Assembly (NCBI GenBank): GCA_913057875.1
Contig: CAJXPI010000003.1
Coordinates: forward strand, 1 to 48,549
Direction: 5' to 3'
Length of the DNA stretch: 48,549 nucleotides
Origin: an uncultured Flavobacteriales bacterium
GTDB lineage: Bacteria > Bacteroidota > Bacteroidia > Flavobacteriales_G > Salibacteraceae
Shown: in pieces, positions 36,561 through 45,510 of the stretch
Layout: each line of letters starts with the position of its first letter
Position numbering within the stretch: position 1 is the first letter of the stretch
The notes under the pieces: model-generated
The model's input: only the letters and a program-made list of their open reading frames with translations
Database searches by the model: none
What the model was told of the DNA's origin: nothing
Translations under genes and position numbers: made by a program

Positions 36561-37139
36561 ATGATTGAAGTAGGGAAAACGGTTGTTTCTAGAGATGTAT
36601 TTAAAAAGGAATTTGTATGCAATTTATCGGCATGCAAGGGAGAGTGTTGTATTTCAGGTGACGCTGGTGCCCCATTAACCAATGATGAGAAGGACATTCT
36701 GGAAAATATTTATCCAATCGTAAAACCCTATATGCGTCAAGAAGGAATTGCTTCGGTTGAAGAATTTGGAACCTCGGTTTATGAGGAAAGGGACAAAGAA
36801 TATGAAACACCCTTGGTCAATAATGCGGAATGCGCATACGTATTTTTTTCTGAGGATGGAGCTGCTTTATGTGCTATTGAAAAAGCGCATAATGATGGTA
36901 AAGTAGATTGGCCGAAACCTATTTCATGCGCGCTATATCCTATTCGAATTAAAGCGTACAAACAATTTGATGCAATTAATTACGATAAATGGGACATATG
37001 CTCAGATGCGTGTACTTTGGGTAAAGAATTAAATGTTCCCGTATATAGATTTCTAAAAGGACCTCTTATTAGAAAGTACGGAAAAGATTGGTATCAAGAC
37101 CTAACCGAGGTGGCCGAATTGGTAGAAAGAGAGCTCTAA
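36561..37139 (+). CDS. DUF3109 family cysteine-rich protein
   Basis: This 192-residue protein begins MIEVGKTVVSRDVFKKEFVCNLSACKGECCISGDAGAPL. It contains the cysteine motif CNLSACKGECC, a later CAIEKA, CALYPIR, and CSDAC, the signature of DUF3109. Several of these cysteines could bind a metal or Fe-S centre, as in the related YkgJ family, but this is not shown. The track start is 29 residues earlier and is not supported. Confidence 0.9.
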   Translation: MIEVGKTVVSRDVFKKEFVCNLSACKGECCISGDAGAPLTNDEKDILENIYPIVKPYMRQEGIASVEEFGTSVYEERDKEYETPLVNNAECAYVFFSEDGAALCAIEKAHNDGKVDWPKPISCALYPIRIKAYKQFDAINYDKWDICSDACTLGKELNVPVYRFLKGPLIRKYGKDWYQDLTEVAELVEREL

Positions 37140-37252
37140 GTCATACTTCTGTCAGAATAAGGGTGGTCAGCCCTTAACCCCCCCCAATACTTTGATTTTT
37201 TAACTCGGATTTGTTGTATCTTGACATCGGTTTAGGAATCGTCATTCTATTA

Positions 37253-37283
37253 AGTCCTTGTATTTTCGAATGCAAGGGCTTTT
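37253..37283 (+). terminator. Weak terminator-like hairpin
   Basis: AGTCCTTG, a 12-base loop, then CAAGGGCT and a short T run. The stem has one G-T pair. It lies 113 bases after the DUF3109 stop, so its role is uncertain. Confidence 0.4.
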
Positions 37284-37334
37284 GCATTTAATAGAGTTGC
37301 CTTTTTTGTGTTAAGATAGGCTCATCATTTCTCG

Positions 37335-37342
37335 TATATTTG
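37335..37342 (+). promoter_or_regulatory. Candidate -7 element for the protease gene
   Basis: TATATTTG matches TAnnTTTG, 29 bases before the ATG at 37372. The nearest upstream TTG is about 26 bases away, slightly too far. Confidence 0.4.
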
Positions 37343-37371
37343 CTACCCCATTATTTTCTAAAGAGTTGACC

Positions 37372-40300
37372 ATGAATAAAATCTTTACTTTCTTATTTGG
37401 TTGTATCGCCATTGGATCAGTTGCGCAGGAGAGCGTGATTGAAAACCAAAAGTTACGTAATCAACTGTACCAAGAATTTCGTCAGAAGGAAATTCAAGAT
37501 AGTTTGTTGGCAGTTCAGCTACAGGTTACTGGAAACGTCAAAATTGTGGAGATTAATGACCAATCTGAAATTATTCAATTAGTACGTTTCGAGCCTAATG
37601 GGTTTCCCGTTTTTTATTCGAATGACAACTCAAATGCGGCAGCTACTGTAGGTACTAATTTGGTGGTAGCAGGGGCTACCAATGGATATGGTCTTACCGG
37701 TAATGGAATGACCATTGGTGAATGGGATGGCGGTGCGGTTAGAGGTACGCATAATGAACTTACCGGAAGAATTACGCAAACTGATGGAGCTACCTCTTTA
37801 AGTGACCATGCAACTCACGTGGCTGGAACTCTGGCCGCTTCAGGAGTTCAGGCCAATGCCAAAGGGATGGCTACAGCTGCAAACATTAGTGCCCACGATT
37901 TTTCAAATGATGATAGTGAAATGACTACCTTTTCCGCTGCTGGATTGATTTCAAATCATTCGTACGGACGAATCACAGGATGGAGAGAAATGAGCAGTGG
38001 AGGCTGGAGATGGTATGGAGATACCACTATTAGCGGGGTGGAAGATTATATGTTTGGTTTTTATTCTTGGAATGCACGTAGTTGGGATTTGATTGCCAAT
38101 GCTGCGCCAAATTATTTAATTGTAAAATCTGCAGGAAATGATAGAAATGATGAGCCTCCAGCTTCGGTAACTTCACATGATATTTATTACAATGGAAGTT
38201 GGATTAACTCCACCGTTTCACGTGGACGTGATGGAGGAACAACCGGTTATGATTGTATTTCCTCTTCCGGAAATGCCAAAAATATTTTAACCGTAGGTGC
38301 GGTTTCTGATATCCCAAATGGGTGGAGTCAGGTTAGCGATGTGGTGATGTCTTCCTTTAGTGGATGGGGTCCAACAGATGATGGTAGAATAAAACCGGAT
38401 ATTGTGGCTAATGGAATCTCTTTGTATTCATCAGGAAGTTCTAGTAATTCAGATTACTATAGTAGTAACGGGACTTCTATGTCGGCACCAAATGCCACTG
38501 GGTCAATGGCCTTACTTCAAGAGATGTACAATGATTCCAATAGTACTTACATGACCGCGTCAAGTTTAAAGGCGCTAGTTATCCATACCGCAAACGAGGC
38601 CGGTTTAACAGGTCCTGATTTCAAGTTTGGCTGGGGATTGTTAAATGTTAAAGGTGCCGCAGATGTTATTGCGGATACCACGGAAAACAAGATCATAGAA
38701 GCCACACTATCCAATAACGGTTCTGACACCTATACATTTTATACGGATGGAACTAAGGATGTGGAAGCAACTATTGTATGGAATGATCCAGCAGCTGCCT
38801 TGCAATCTGCGGCATTAGACCCAACAAATGTGATTTTGGTTAACGATTTAGATTTGAGAATTTCAGATGCTTCTGGAACCATAAAGCAGCCATGGGTTGT
38901 CAATGGAGCTATGCCTTCAAACGCTGCCACTCGAGGCGACAACGTAAAGGATAATGTAGAGAAGGTGATTTTTGATAGTCCAACAGCAGGTCTCTATACC
39001 TTTACCGTTAGTCATAAGGGTACTTTAGGAGGGCTTGTAGGTGGACAGGCCTACTCAATTATTATTACCGGTCTTGCACAACAACCTTTAGGAAACCCAC
39101 CGGTAGCTTCTTTTACTTCAAACGTTACGACTGTATGTGAAGGTGATTCTGTACTATTTACCAATACATCTTCAAATGGACCTAATACTGTAGAATGGAC
39201 TTTTACGGGGGGTAGTCCGGCAACTTCCACAGACTCAGTTATTACTATTGGATACGCCACTGCGGGTACTTATGAAGTAAAACTAAAAGTGACTAATTCA
39301 ACGGGTCAGGATTCAGTAGTTCAAAGTAATTTTATTACCGTTAATGCCGCACCCGTGGTGACTACTTCCCCAATTGCATCGGCATGTATGGTTTCAGGAT
39401 TGATTCCTTTAACAGGAGGCTCTCCAACCGGAGGAACATGGTCAGGGAATGGGGTAACTAATAATTCATTTGACCCAATGGTAGCTGGAGTGGGAACATT
39501 TCCATTAACGTATACGGTAACCAATGGAGGGTGTACTGGAACAGCAGTTGAAAACATTACGGTTACATTGCCGCCAACGGTTACATTGCCTGGTTTTAGT
39601 GCGAGTGTATGCGATAACAGCTCTTCATTTGCCTTGTTTGGAGGAACTCCTGCAGGGGGTACCTATTCTGGAACAGGAGTGTCAAATAATGTTTTTGATC
39701 CTGCGCTTGCCGGACTGGGGTTACATACCATTACCTATACCTACGTTGATACCAACGGGTGTTCAGGAACGGCAAGTACAACTTTAAATGTATTACCAGG
39801 TACTTCCACTTCCTTGGGTGCTTTTTCAGATGTATGTGATAGTTCTGCCCTCGTTAGTTTAACAGGAGGTACGCCATCAGGAGGGTATTATTCTGGATTA
39901 GGTGTTGATTCAGCTACGGCTACTTTTGATCCCGCCATTGCTGGTCCGGGTACGCAAACCATAACTTATTTTGGTTCCGGTGGTTTGTGTGTTTCTGCTG
40001 CTACCAATACCATTACTGTAAATCCTCTACCTACCGTAACTATGACGAGTTTGCCGTCTGAGTGTTTGGCTACAACTTCTGTAGTACTTTCTGGGGGTAG
40101 TCCAGGGGGAGGAACGTATTCTGGAACTGCTGTAACTAATGGTGTTTTTGATCCAAGTACTGCAGGCGTTGGTTTACATTGGATTTATTATTCGTATTCG
40201 GATGCCACAACAGGTTGTTCAGGAATGGACTCTACCACTATCGATGTGGTTAATTCTATTCAGTTTAGTTTAAATGATACTTCGATTTGTGAAAATGAAC

Positions 40301-41439
40301 CTTCTTTTATTTTGACGGCTGGATCACCTTCAGGAGGTGTGTATTCAGGTACTGGAATTGTTGGAGGTGTTTCATTTGATGCAGCAGTTGCGGGTGTTGG
40401 TGTGCATCAAATCACCTATACCAATGCAGTAAACTCTTGCGCCAGTCCAGGTGTTGCCAACTATACGGTGGTATCTGGTCCTTCGGTTACTTTAGTTGCA
40501 ATTCCAAACCTTTGTTTGACAGGTGGTCTGGTAAATTTATCAGGAGGTTCTCCTGCTGGAGGAACTTATTCTGGAATTGGAGTTGTAAATAATATTTTAG
40601 ATCCTACTGTAAATGGTACTGGGCCTATAGATATTACTTACACGGTTACTGCAAATGGTTGCTCTAGCTCAGCTACTCAAACCGCCATGATTGGAATGGG
40701 GTCTCCAGAAATAACGAATATTAAAACCTCCTACTGTGTGAATGAAAGTAGCGTGGTTTTAATAGGAAATCCTTCTGGGGGTACATTTGCAGGAAGTGGT
40801 ATTTCGGACAGTTTATTTGATCCTAATTCAGCAGGAGTTGGTTTTCATAATATTGTATACACTACCACTGGTGGTTGTGCGGGTTCTACCTCCTATTTGA
40901 TCCAAGTAAATCCAAAACCAATTATTGGAAACATGACGGGGCCATTGATTTCTTCTCAAAATCGTGTGGCACCGTATCAAGTTACTGCTCAAAATGGATC
41001 CTTTTATAATTGGAATGTAATAGGAGGTTCTATTGTTATTAATTCTAATAATCAAGTTTCTATTAAATGGGATAGTGCCTCTACCGGAATGATAGAAGTA
41101 TATATGGTAGACCCCAATGGGTGCATGGATACTACAAGTATTACAGTTGAACTTTGGCCGGTAAGTGTTGCTGAGATTGAATTAGTAGATGAAGTTAGCT
41201 TTTATCCTAATCCAGTAACGGAAAAAATTACATTTAATGGAAAACTTGGTAAGCAGGAAGAAATTCAATTAGTTATTTTAGATGTTTCGGGTAAACAGGT
41301 ATTTAGTGCCAAAAGAAATTTCACTAAAGGTGAATTTCTATGGGATTTGAATGTGAGTTATTGGAGTTCAGGGTCTTATTTCTTTCAGGTTTCCAGTACG
41401 GATAAAATACTAGGACAAGGTAAATTTTTGAAACATTAA
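37372..41439 (+). CDS. Secreted subtilisin-like protease with tandem repeats and T9SS sorting domain
   Basis: The protein has 1355 residues from the ATG at 37372. A signal peptide (to about residue 18, VAQ) is followed by a propeptide-like stretch. The S8 peptidase domain (about 85-440) has Asp119 (EWDGGAV), His146 (DHATHVAGT), oxyanion Asn256 (SAGND) and Ser369 (GTSMSAP). A P/proprotein-convertase-like beta domain follows, then a PKD-like domain (about 580-660), then seven tandem repeats (about 660-1183). A further beta domain and a C-terminal SFYPNPVTEKITF-type sorting domain (from about 1276) complete it. The tail directs export by the type IX secretion system and surface attachment or release. 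It is probably a large cell-surface or extracellular protease. Confidence 0.93.
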   Translation: MNKIFTFLFGCIAIGSVAQESVIENQKLRNQLYQEFRQKEIQDSLLAVQLQVTGNVKIVEINDQSEIIQLVRFEPNGFPVFYSNDNSNAAATVGTNLVVAGATNGYGLTGNGMTIGEWDGGAVRGTHNELTGRITQTDGATSLSDHATHVAGTLAASGVQANAKGMATAANISAHDFSNDDSEMTTFSAAGLISNHSYGRITGWREMSSGGWRWYGDTTISGVEDYMFGFYSWNARSWDLIANAAPNYLIVKSAGNDRNDEPPASVTSHDIYYNGSWINSTVSRGRDGGTTGYDCISSSGNAKNILTVGAVSDIPNGWSQVSDVVMSSFSGWGPTDDGRIKPDIVANGISLYSSGSSSNSDYYSSNGTSMSAPNATGSMALLQEMYNDSNSTYMTASSLKALVIHTANEAGLTGPDFKFGWGLLNVKGAADVIADTTENKIIEATLSNNGSDTYTFYTDGTKDVEATIVWNDPAAALQSAALDPTNVILVNDLDLRISDASGTIKQPWVVNGAMPSNAATRGDNVKDNVEKVIFDSPTAGLYTFTVSHKGTLGGLVGGQAYSIIITGLAQQPLGNPPVASFTSNVTTVCEGDSVLFTNTSSNGPNTVEWTFTGGSPATSTDSVITIGYATAGTYEVKLKVTNSTGQDSVVQSNFITVNAAPVVTTSPIASACMVSGLIPLTGGSPTGGTWSGNGVTNNSFDPMVAGVGTFPLTYTVTNGGCTGTAVENITVTLPPTVTLPGFSASVCDNSSSFALFGGTPAGGTYSGTGVSNNVFDPALAGLGLHTITYTYVDTNGCSGTASTTLNVLPGTSTSLGAFSDVCDSSALVSLTGGTPSGGYYSGLGVDSATATFDPAIAGPGTQTITYFGSGGLCVSAATNTITVNPLPTVTMTSLPSECLATTSVVLSGGSPGGGTYSGTAVTNGVFDPSTAGVGLHWIYYSYSDATTGCSGMDSTTIDVVNSIQFSLNDTSICENEPSFILTAGSPSGGVYSGTGIVGGVSFDAAVAGVGVHQITYTNAVNSCASPGVANYTVVSGPSVTLVAIPNLCLTGGLVNLSGGSPAGGTYSGIGVVNNILDPTVNGTGPIDITYTVTANGCSSSATQTAMIGMGSPEITNIKTSYCVNESSVVLIGNPSGGTFAGSGISDSLFDPNSAGVGFHNIVYTTTGGCAGSTSYLIQVNPKPIIGNMTGPLISSQNRVAPYQVTAQNGSFYNWNVIGGSIVINSNNQVSIKWDSASTGMIEVYMVDPNGCMDTTSITVELWPVSVAEIELVDEVSFYPNPVTEKITFNGKLGKQEEIQLVILDVSGKQVFSAKRNFTKGEFLWDLNVSYWSSGSYFFQVSSTDKILGQGKFLKH
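39343..40920 (+). repeat. Seven tandem ~75-residue Gly-rich repeats in the protease
   Basis: Each unit has a C near the start, a GG(S/T)P-x-GG-x-(Y/W)SG motif, (F/L)DP near the middle, G-(V/L)-G-x-H or similar, and a second cysteine followed by a beta strand. Units vary in sequence; the GGTYSGTG core is the clearest. The alternating cysteines could form a disulfide in each unit. Confidence 0.85.
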
Positions 41440-41477
41440 TTAAGAAATTCGGCAAGAATCCAACCCTTTAGTTGTTT

Positions 41478-41485
41478 TATTTTTG
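41478..41485 (+). promoter_or_regulatory. Candidate -7 element for pyrC
   Basis: TATTTTTG matches TAnnTTTG, 18 bases before the ATG at 41504. No TTG at the correct -33 distance was seen. Confidence 0.3.
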
Positions 41486-41503
41486 CAGTACTAAATTTTG
41501 AAT

Positions 41504-42838
41504 ATGCGTACATTAATCAGGGATGCACAGATTGTAAATGAAGGAGAAATTTTTACTGGCTTTGTGTTAGTAGAAGATGATGTAATTGTAATAGTTGGAA
41601 AGGCTGGAGAGGAACTACCTCATGCAGATAAAGAAATTGATGCTACTGGGAAGTTTTTAATTCCAGGATTAATTGATGATCAAGTGCACTTTAGGGAGCC
41701 AGGTTTAACGCATAAAGGAGATATTCAATCAGAATCAACGGCAGCTGTAGCGGGTGGAATTACTACTTTTATGGAAATGCCTAATACCGTGCCGCAAGCA
41801 GTTACCATTGAAGAACTAGAAAAGAAGTACGAAATAGCTTCCAGAACTTCGTTAGGTAACTACTCTTTTTATTTAGGGGTGACGAATAGCAATATCAATG
41901 AAATTAGAAACATTGATCCACGTAGAATTTGTGGGGTGAAAATTTTCATGGGATCATCTACCGGTGATATGGTGGTTGATAACGATAACTCTTTAGACAA
42001 TGTATTTCATGATGCACCGGTATTAATTGCCACGCACTGTGAAGATGATGATACCATTAAGGCGAATCAAGCAATGTACGAAGCTAAATTTGGAGATGAT
42101 ATTCCATATAAGCATCATGCAGATATTAGAAGTCATGAAGCATGTTACAAGTCTTCAAGTAAAGCGGTTAACTTGGCGAAAAGAAATGGCTCTCAATTGC
42201 ATATTATGCATTTGTCTACCAAGAAAGAATTGGAGTTGATTGAAAAAGGGCCAATGCTAGATAAGCGAATTACAGCCGAAGCATGTGTGCACCATTTGTG
42301 GTTTAACCGCTCAGATTATGATACCAAAGGGGCTTTTATTAAATGGAATCCAGCGGTGAAAGATGAAGAAGATCGTTTGGCTTTGCTAGAAGCATTGAAT
42401 AACGATACCTTAGATATTATTGCTACGGATCATGCCCCTCATACCTTGGAAGAAAAAACAGGGGTATACACTAAAACACCTTCTGGAGGTCCTTTAGTGC
42501 AGCACTCGTTAACTGCTTTGATGGAATTCCACTTAGATGGGGTTTTGCACATTACTAAGATGGTAGAAAAAGCATGCCATAATCCAGCTCGTTTATTTTC
42601 AGTTGAAAAGAGAGGATTTATTAGAGAAGGGTATTTTGCTGATTTAGTATTGGTGAATCCAGATAGTCCTTGGACCGTAGATAAATCAAACATCTTATAC
42701 AAATGTGGTTGGTCTCCGTTTGAGGGGTATACTTTCCGCACGCAAGTAGAAAAAACTTTTGTAAACGGCCATTTGGCATACGATAACGGAAATATTGATG
42801 CTTCAAAACAAGGGCAAAGAATTTCATTTGATCGTTAA
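41504..42838 (+). CDS. pyrC: Dihydroorotase with altered HxH motif
   Basis: Dihydroorotase closes carbamoyl-aspartate to dihydroorotate in pyrimidine synthesis. The 444-residue protein matches the family: GLIDDQVHFREPGLTHKGDI, TFMEMPNT, CGVKIFMGSSTG with a candidate carbamylated Lys, ATHCEDDD, LHIMHLSTKKE and ATDHAPHTLEEK. The first metal-binding residue of the usual HxH is Gln60 (codon CAA at 41681), giving DQVH; the second, His62, is kept. I recall a similar DDQVHF in other Bacteroidota enzymes. The ATG at 41504 is better than the track TTG. The DUF4296 gene follows after three bases. Confidence 0.93.
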   Translation: MRTLIRDAQIVNEGEIFTGFVLVEDDVIVIVGKAGEELPHADKEIDATGKFLIPGLIDDQVHFREPGLTHKGDIQSESTAAVAGGITTFMEMPNTVPQAVTIEELEKKYEIASRTSLGNYSFYLGVTNSNINEIRNIDPRRICGVKIFMGSSTGDMVVDNDNSLDNVFHDAPVLIATHCEDDDTIKANQAMYEAKFGDDIPYKHHADIRSHEACYKSSSKAVNLAKRNGSQLHIMHLSTKKELELIEKGPMLDKRITAEACVHHLWFNRSDYDTKGAFIKWNPAVKDEEDRLALLEALNNDTLDIIATDHAPHTLEEKTGVYTKTPSGGPLVQHSLTALMEFHLDGVLHITKMVEKACHNPARLFSVEKRGFIREGYFADLVLVNPDSPWTVDKSNILYKCGWSPFEGYTFRTQVEKTFVNGHLAYDNGNIDASKQGQRISFDR

Positions 42839-42841
42839 TTC

Positions 42842-43210
42842 ATGAAAAGAATCACGAGTTTTTTAGTTGTTCTGTTATGTACGGGATGGTTTACTTCCTG
42901 TGCTCCCGAAGGACAAGCTAAACCTGAGGGATTGATTCCGGAAGGAGAAATGGTAATGGTGCTGAAAGATATTTCTTTAGTAGAAGCACGTTTTCAACGC
43001 AGGTTGAGTATGCCAGGTATTCACCCCAATGAGTTGGTGTTTGAAAACTATAAGATGGTTTTTGATTCTCATAATATAGATATAGAACAATTTAAAAAGT
43101 CCTATTCCTATTATGAGGAAAACCCTGAGATCATGCGTAACATGTATGATTCGGTAATTATTGTGCTGACTAAAGAAGAAAGTGCCTTAAAGGAAACCAC
43201 AGAAAAATAA
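42842..43210 (+). CDS. DUF4296 lipoprotein
   Basis: This 122-residue lipoprotein has the signal MKRITSFLVVLLCTGWFTSC (lipobox cysteine 20) and then a helical domain with GLIPEGEMVMVLKDISLVEAR and YYEENPEIMRNMYDSVI, the pattern of DUF4296, a Bacteroidota family of unknown role. It starts three bases after pyrC and is followed after 30 bases by the flavoprotein gene. Confidence 0.88.
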   Translation: MKRITSFLVVLLCTGWFTSCAPEGQAKPEGLIPEGEMVMVLKDISLVEARFQRRLSMPGIHPNELVFENYKMVFDSHNIDIEQFKKSYSYYEENPEIMRNMYDSVIIVLTKEESALKETTEK

Positions 43211-43240
43211 CAAACTATACATTATTAAAGTTAATACTCT

Positions 43241-43909
43241 ATGCTCTCAGACGAAGGTTTTATTCCTCTAAATCCTACTACTTACTCAAATGAAGAAATG
43301 CTGCAACGTAGCAGGGCTCTTTTTGAGCAAATGGACAAGCGTAGGTCGGTTCGCGAATATTCTAATCAAACGTTTCCAATAGAAATTTTGGAGAATATTA
43401 TTAAAACAGCTTCAACAGCTCCTTCTGGGGCGCACAAGCAACCTTGGACTTTCTGTATTGTTTCTAGCGATGAAATAAAATCGAAAATTAGAGAAGCAGC
43501 AGAAGAAGAGGAACTAGAAAACTACACCCGTAGAATGAGCGATTCATGGTTAGAAGATCTAAAGCCTTTTGGCACAGATCATATCAAGCCGTTTATTGAA
43601 GTTGCTCCATATATTGTGGTGGTGATGAAACATTCGTACGAGTTTGGAGAGGAGAATGAAAAGCTACAGAATTACTATGTAAATGAGTCGGTGGGTATAG
43701 CCGTTGGCTTTTTTCTTTCGGCAGTTCATAATGCAGGTTTATTTGCCTTAACTCATACCCCAAGTCCGATGAGATTCTTAAAAAAGATTCTAAATCGACC
43801 TGAAAATGAGACTCCATACTTATTGATACCTGTTGGCTTACCAGCTGATAACGTGCAGGTTCCGAACATTAAAAGAAAAGGTTTAAAGGATATTATAGAG
43901 CGTTATTGA
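43241..43909 (+). CDS. Iodotyrosine deiodinase-like flavoprotein (nitroreductase fold)
   Basis: This 222-residue protein belongs to the nitroreductase superfamily. It contains RRSVREYS (FMN phosphate binding), TAPSGAHKQPWTFCIV, NESVGIAVGFFLSAVHNAGL and PNIKRKGLKDI, which match iodotyrosine deiodinase (IYD) rather than general nitroreductases. The IYD substrate-lid triad appears conserved: E91 and Y95 in EEELENYTRRM, and K116 in TDHIKPF, at the spacing of the human enzyme (E157, Y161, K182). IYD reductively removes iodide or other halogens from halotyrosines, and a homologue from another Bacteroidota has been studied. No other halogen-related gene is adjacent. Confidence 0.88.
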   Translation: MLSDEGFIPLNPTTYSNEEMLQRSRALFEQMDKRRSVREYSNQTFPIEILENIIKTASTAPSGAHKQPWTFCIVSSDEIKSKIREAAEEEELENYTRRMSDSWLEDLKPFGTDHIKPFIEVAPYIVVVMKHSYEFGEENEKLQNYYVNESVGIAVGFFLSAVHNAGLFALTHTPSPMRFLKKILNRPENETPYLLIPVGLPADNVQVPNIKRKGLKDIIERY

Positions 43910-43991
43910 AACATTTTGCAAAACTTGTGTAACACTCATCTTTTATTTTTCTTTGCCGCGATTATAAATTAACATTAAATATCTTACAGAG

Positions 43992-44225
43992 ATGTCAGAA
44001 GTTAAAGAAAAAGTAATAGCTATTATCGTTGACAAATTAGGAGTTGACGAAAGTGAAGTTTCATTAGAATCTTCTTTCACTAACGATCTAGGAGCAGATT
44101 CTCTAGACACAGTTGAATTAATTATGGAATTTGAAAAAGAATTTGATATCGCTATCCCAGACGATCAAGCAGAGAACATTGCTACCGTAGGAGATGCTGT
44201 AACTTACATTACAGATAACAAATAA
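43992..44225 (+). CDS. acpP: Acyl carrier protein
   Basis: This is the 77-residue acidic carrier of growing fatty acyl chains. The phosphopantetheine serine is Ser37 in [18 protein letters not shown]. It is followed 25 bases later by fabF and then rnc, the standard order for fatty acid synthesis in this phylum. An upstream TATTTTTC resembles a -7 element but is not exact. Confidence 0.98.
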   Translation: MSEVKEKVIAIIVDKLGVDESEVSLESSFTNDLGADSLDTVELIMEFEKEFDIAIPDDQAENIATVGDAVTYITDNK

Positions 44226-44250
44226 TTTTTAAATCTAAATCCCTGTTAAA

Positions 44251-45507
44251 ATGGAGTTAAAACGTGTAGTTGTAACTGGACTGGGGGCAATCACCCCGAT
44301 TGGTAATAATATTTCTGAATATTGGGAATCTTTAGTTGCTGGTAAAAGTGGTGGTGCTTTGATTACCCATTTTGACACGGAGCATTTCAAAACGAAATTT
44401 GCATGCGAGGTCAAAGGCTTTGATGTAGATGGATATTTTGAAAGAAGAGAAGGTAGACGAATGGATAAGTATTCCAAGTTTGCTCATATCTCTTCAGATG
44501 AAGCCATTAAAGACGCAAATTTAGACCCAGAAAAACTCGATCTTGATCGAGTTGGGGTCATTTTTGCCTCTGGAATCGGTGGAATCACAACTTACCAGGA
44601 AGAAGTTTTAGGTTTAGCAAAAACCAATATGGTTCCTAAGTTAAATCCTTTCTTTATTCCTAAAATGATCGCAGATATTGCTGCGGGTCAAATTTCAATT
44701 AAATACGGTTTTAGAGGTGCTAACTATTGCACCGTTTCTGCTTGTGCGTCTTCAACACATGCTATGATTGATGCTTTTAACTTAATTCGTTTAGGTAAAG
44801 CTGATGTAATGGTTACCGGTGGAGCGGAAGCTGCCATTACCGAATCTGGTATTGGTGGTTTTAACGCAATGCAAGCCCTATCTACTAGAAATGATTCTCC
44901 GGAAACAGCTTCTCGTCCTTTTGATAAGGATCGTGAAGGTTTTGTAATGGGCGAAGGTTCTGGTGCTGTAATTGTGGAAGAATTAGAACATGCTTTAGCC
45001 CGTGGTGCTAAAATTTATGCGGAATTAGTTGGTGGTGGAATGACCGCTGATGCACATCACATTACCGCTCCACACCCTGAAGGGCTAGGTGCGATTAATG
45101 TAATGAAGCAAACCATGGAAGACTTTAATGACGTTGTACCTACAGATGTAGATTACATTAACGTGCATGGAACGTCTACTCCTCTTGGTGACATTGCAGA
45201 ATGTAAAGCTATTAAATCAGTATTTGGTGAGCACGCTTACAATTTGAACATTAGTTCTACTAAATCTATGACAGGCCACTTATTAGGTGCTGCAGGAGCG
45301 GTAGAATCTATTGCTACGATTTTAGCGGTGAAAAATGACATTGTTCCTCCAACTATTAATCACGTTACAGACGATGATCAAATTGACTCCAAGTTGAATT
45401 TGACCTTTGGGGAAGCGGTAAAAAGACCAGTTAATGTTGCTTTGAGTAATACCTTTGGTTTTGGTGGTCACAATGCTTCGGTATTGTTCAGAAAATACAA
45501 AGGCTAA
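44251..45507 (+). CDS. fabF: Beta-ketoacyl-ACP synthase II
   Basis: FabF condenses malonyl-ACP with acyl-ACP during fatty acid elongation. The 418-residue protein has catalytic Cys165 (VSACASSTHAM), His in NVHGTSTPLGD and His in KSMTGHLLGAAGAVES, and an NTFGFGGHNAS end. Length is normal. rnc begins three bases after the stop, with a GTG start. Confidence 0.98.
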   Translation: MELKRVVVTGLGAITPIGNNISEYWESLVAGKSGGALITHFDTEHFKTKFACEVKGFDVDGYFERREGRRMDKYSKFAHISSDEAIKDANLDPEKLDLDRVGVIFASGIGGITTYQEEVLGLAKTNMVPKLNPFFIPKMIADIAAGQISIKYGFRGANYCTVSACASSTHAMIDAFNLIRLGKADVMVTGGAEAAITESGIGGFNAMQALSTRNDSPETASRPFDKDREGFVMGEGSGAVIVEELEHALARGAKIYAELVGGGMTADAHHITAPHPEGLGAINVMKQTMEDFNDVVPTDVDYINVHGTSTPLGDIAECKAIKSVFGEHAYNLNISSTKSMTGHLLGAAGAVESIATILAVKNDIVPPTINHVTDDDQIDSKLNLTFGEAVKRPVNVALSNTFGFGGHNASVLFRKYKG

Positions 45508-45510
45508 AAG

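Noticed and set aside
39524-39787. 87-residue alternative-frame ORF inside the protease repeats
   Set aside because: It lies wholly within the repeat-coding region, and its composition follows the repeat DNA rather than a real protein.
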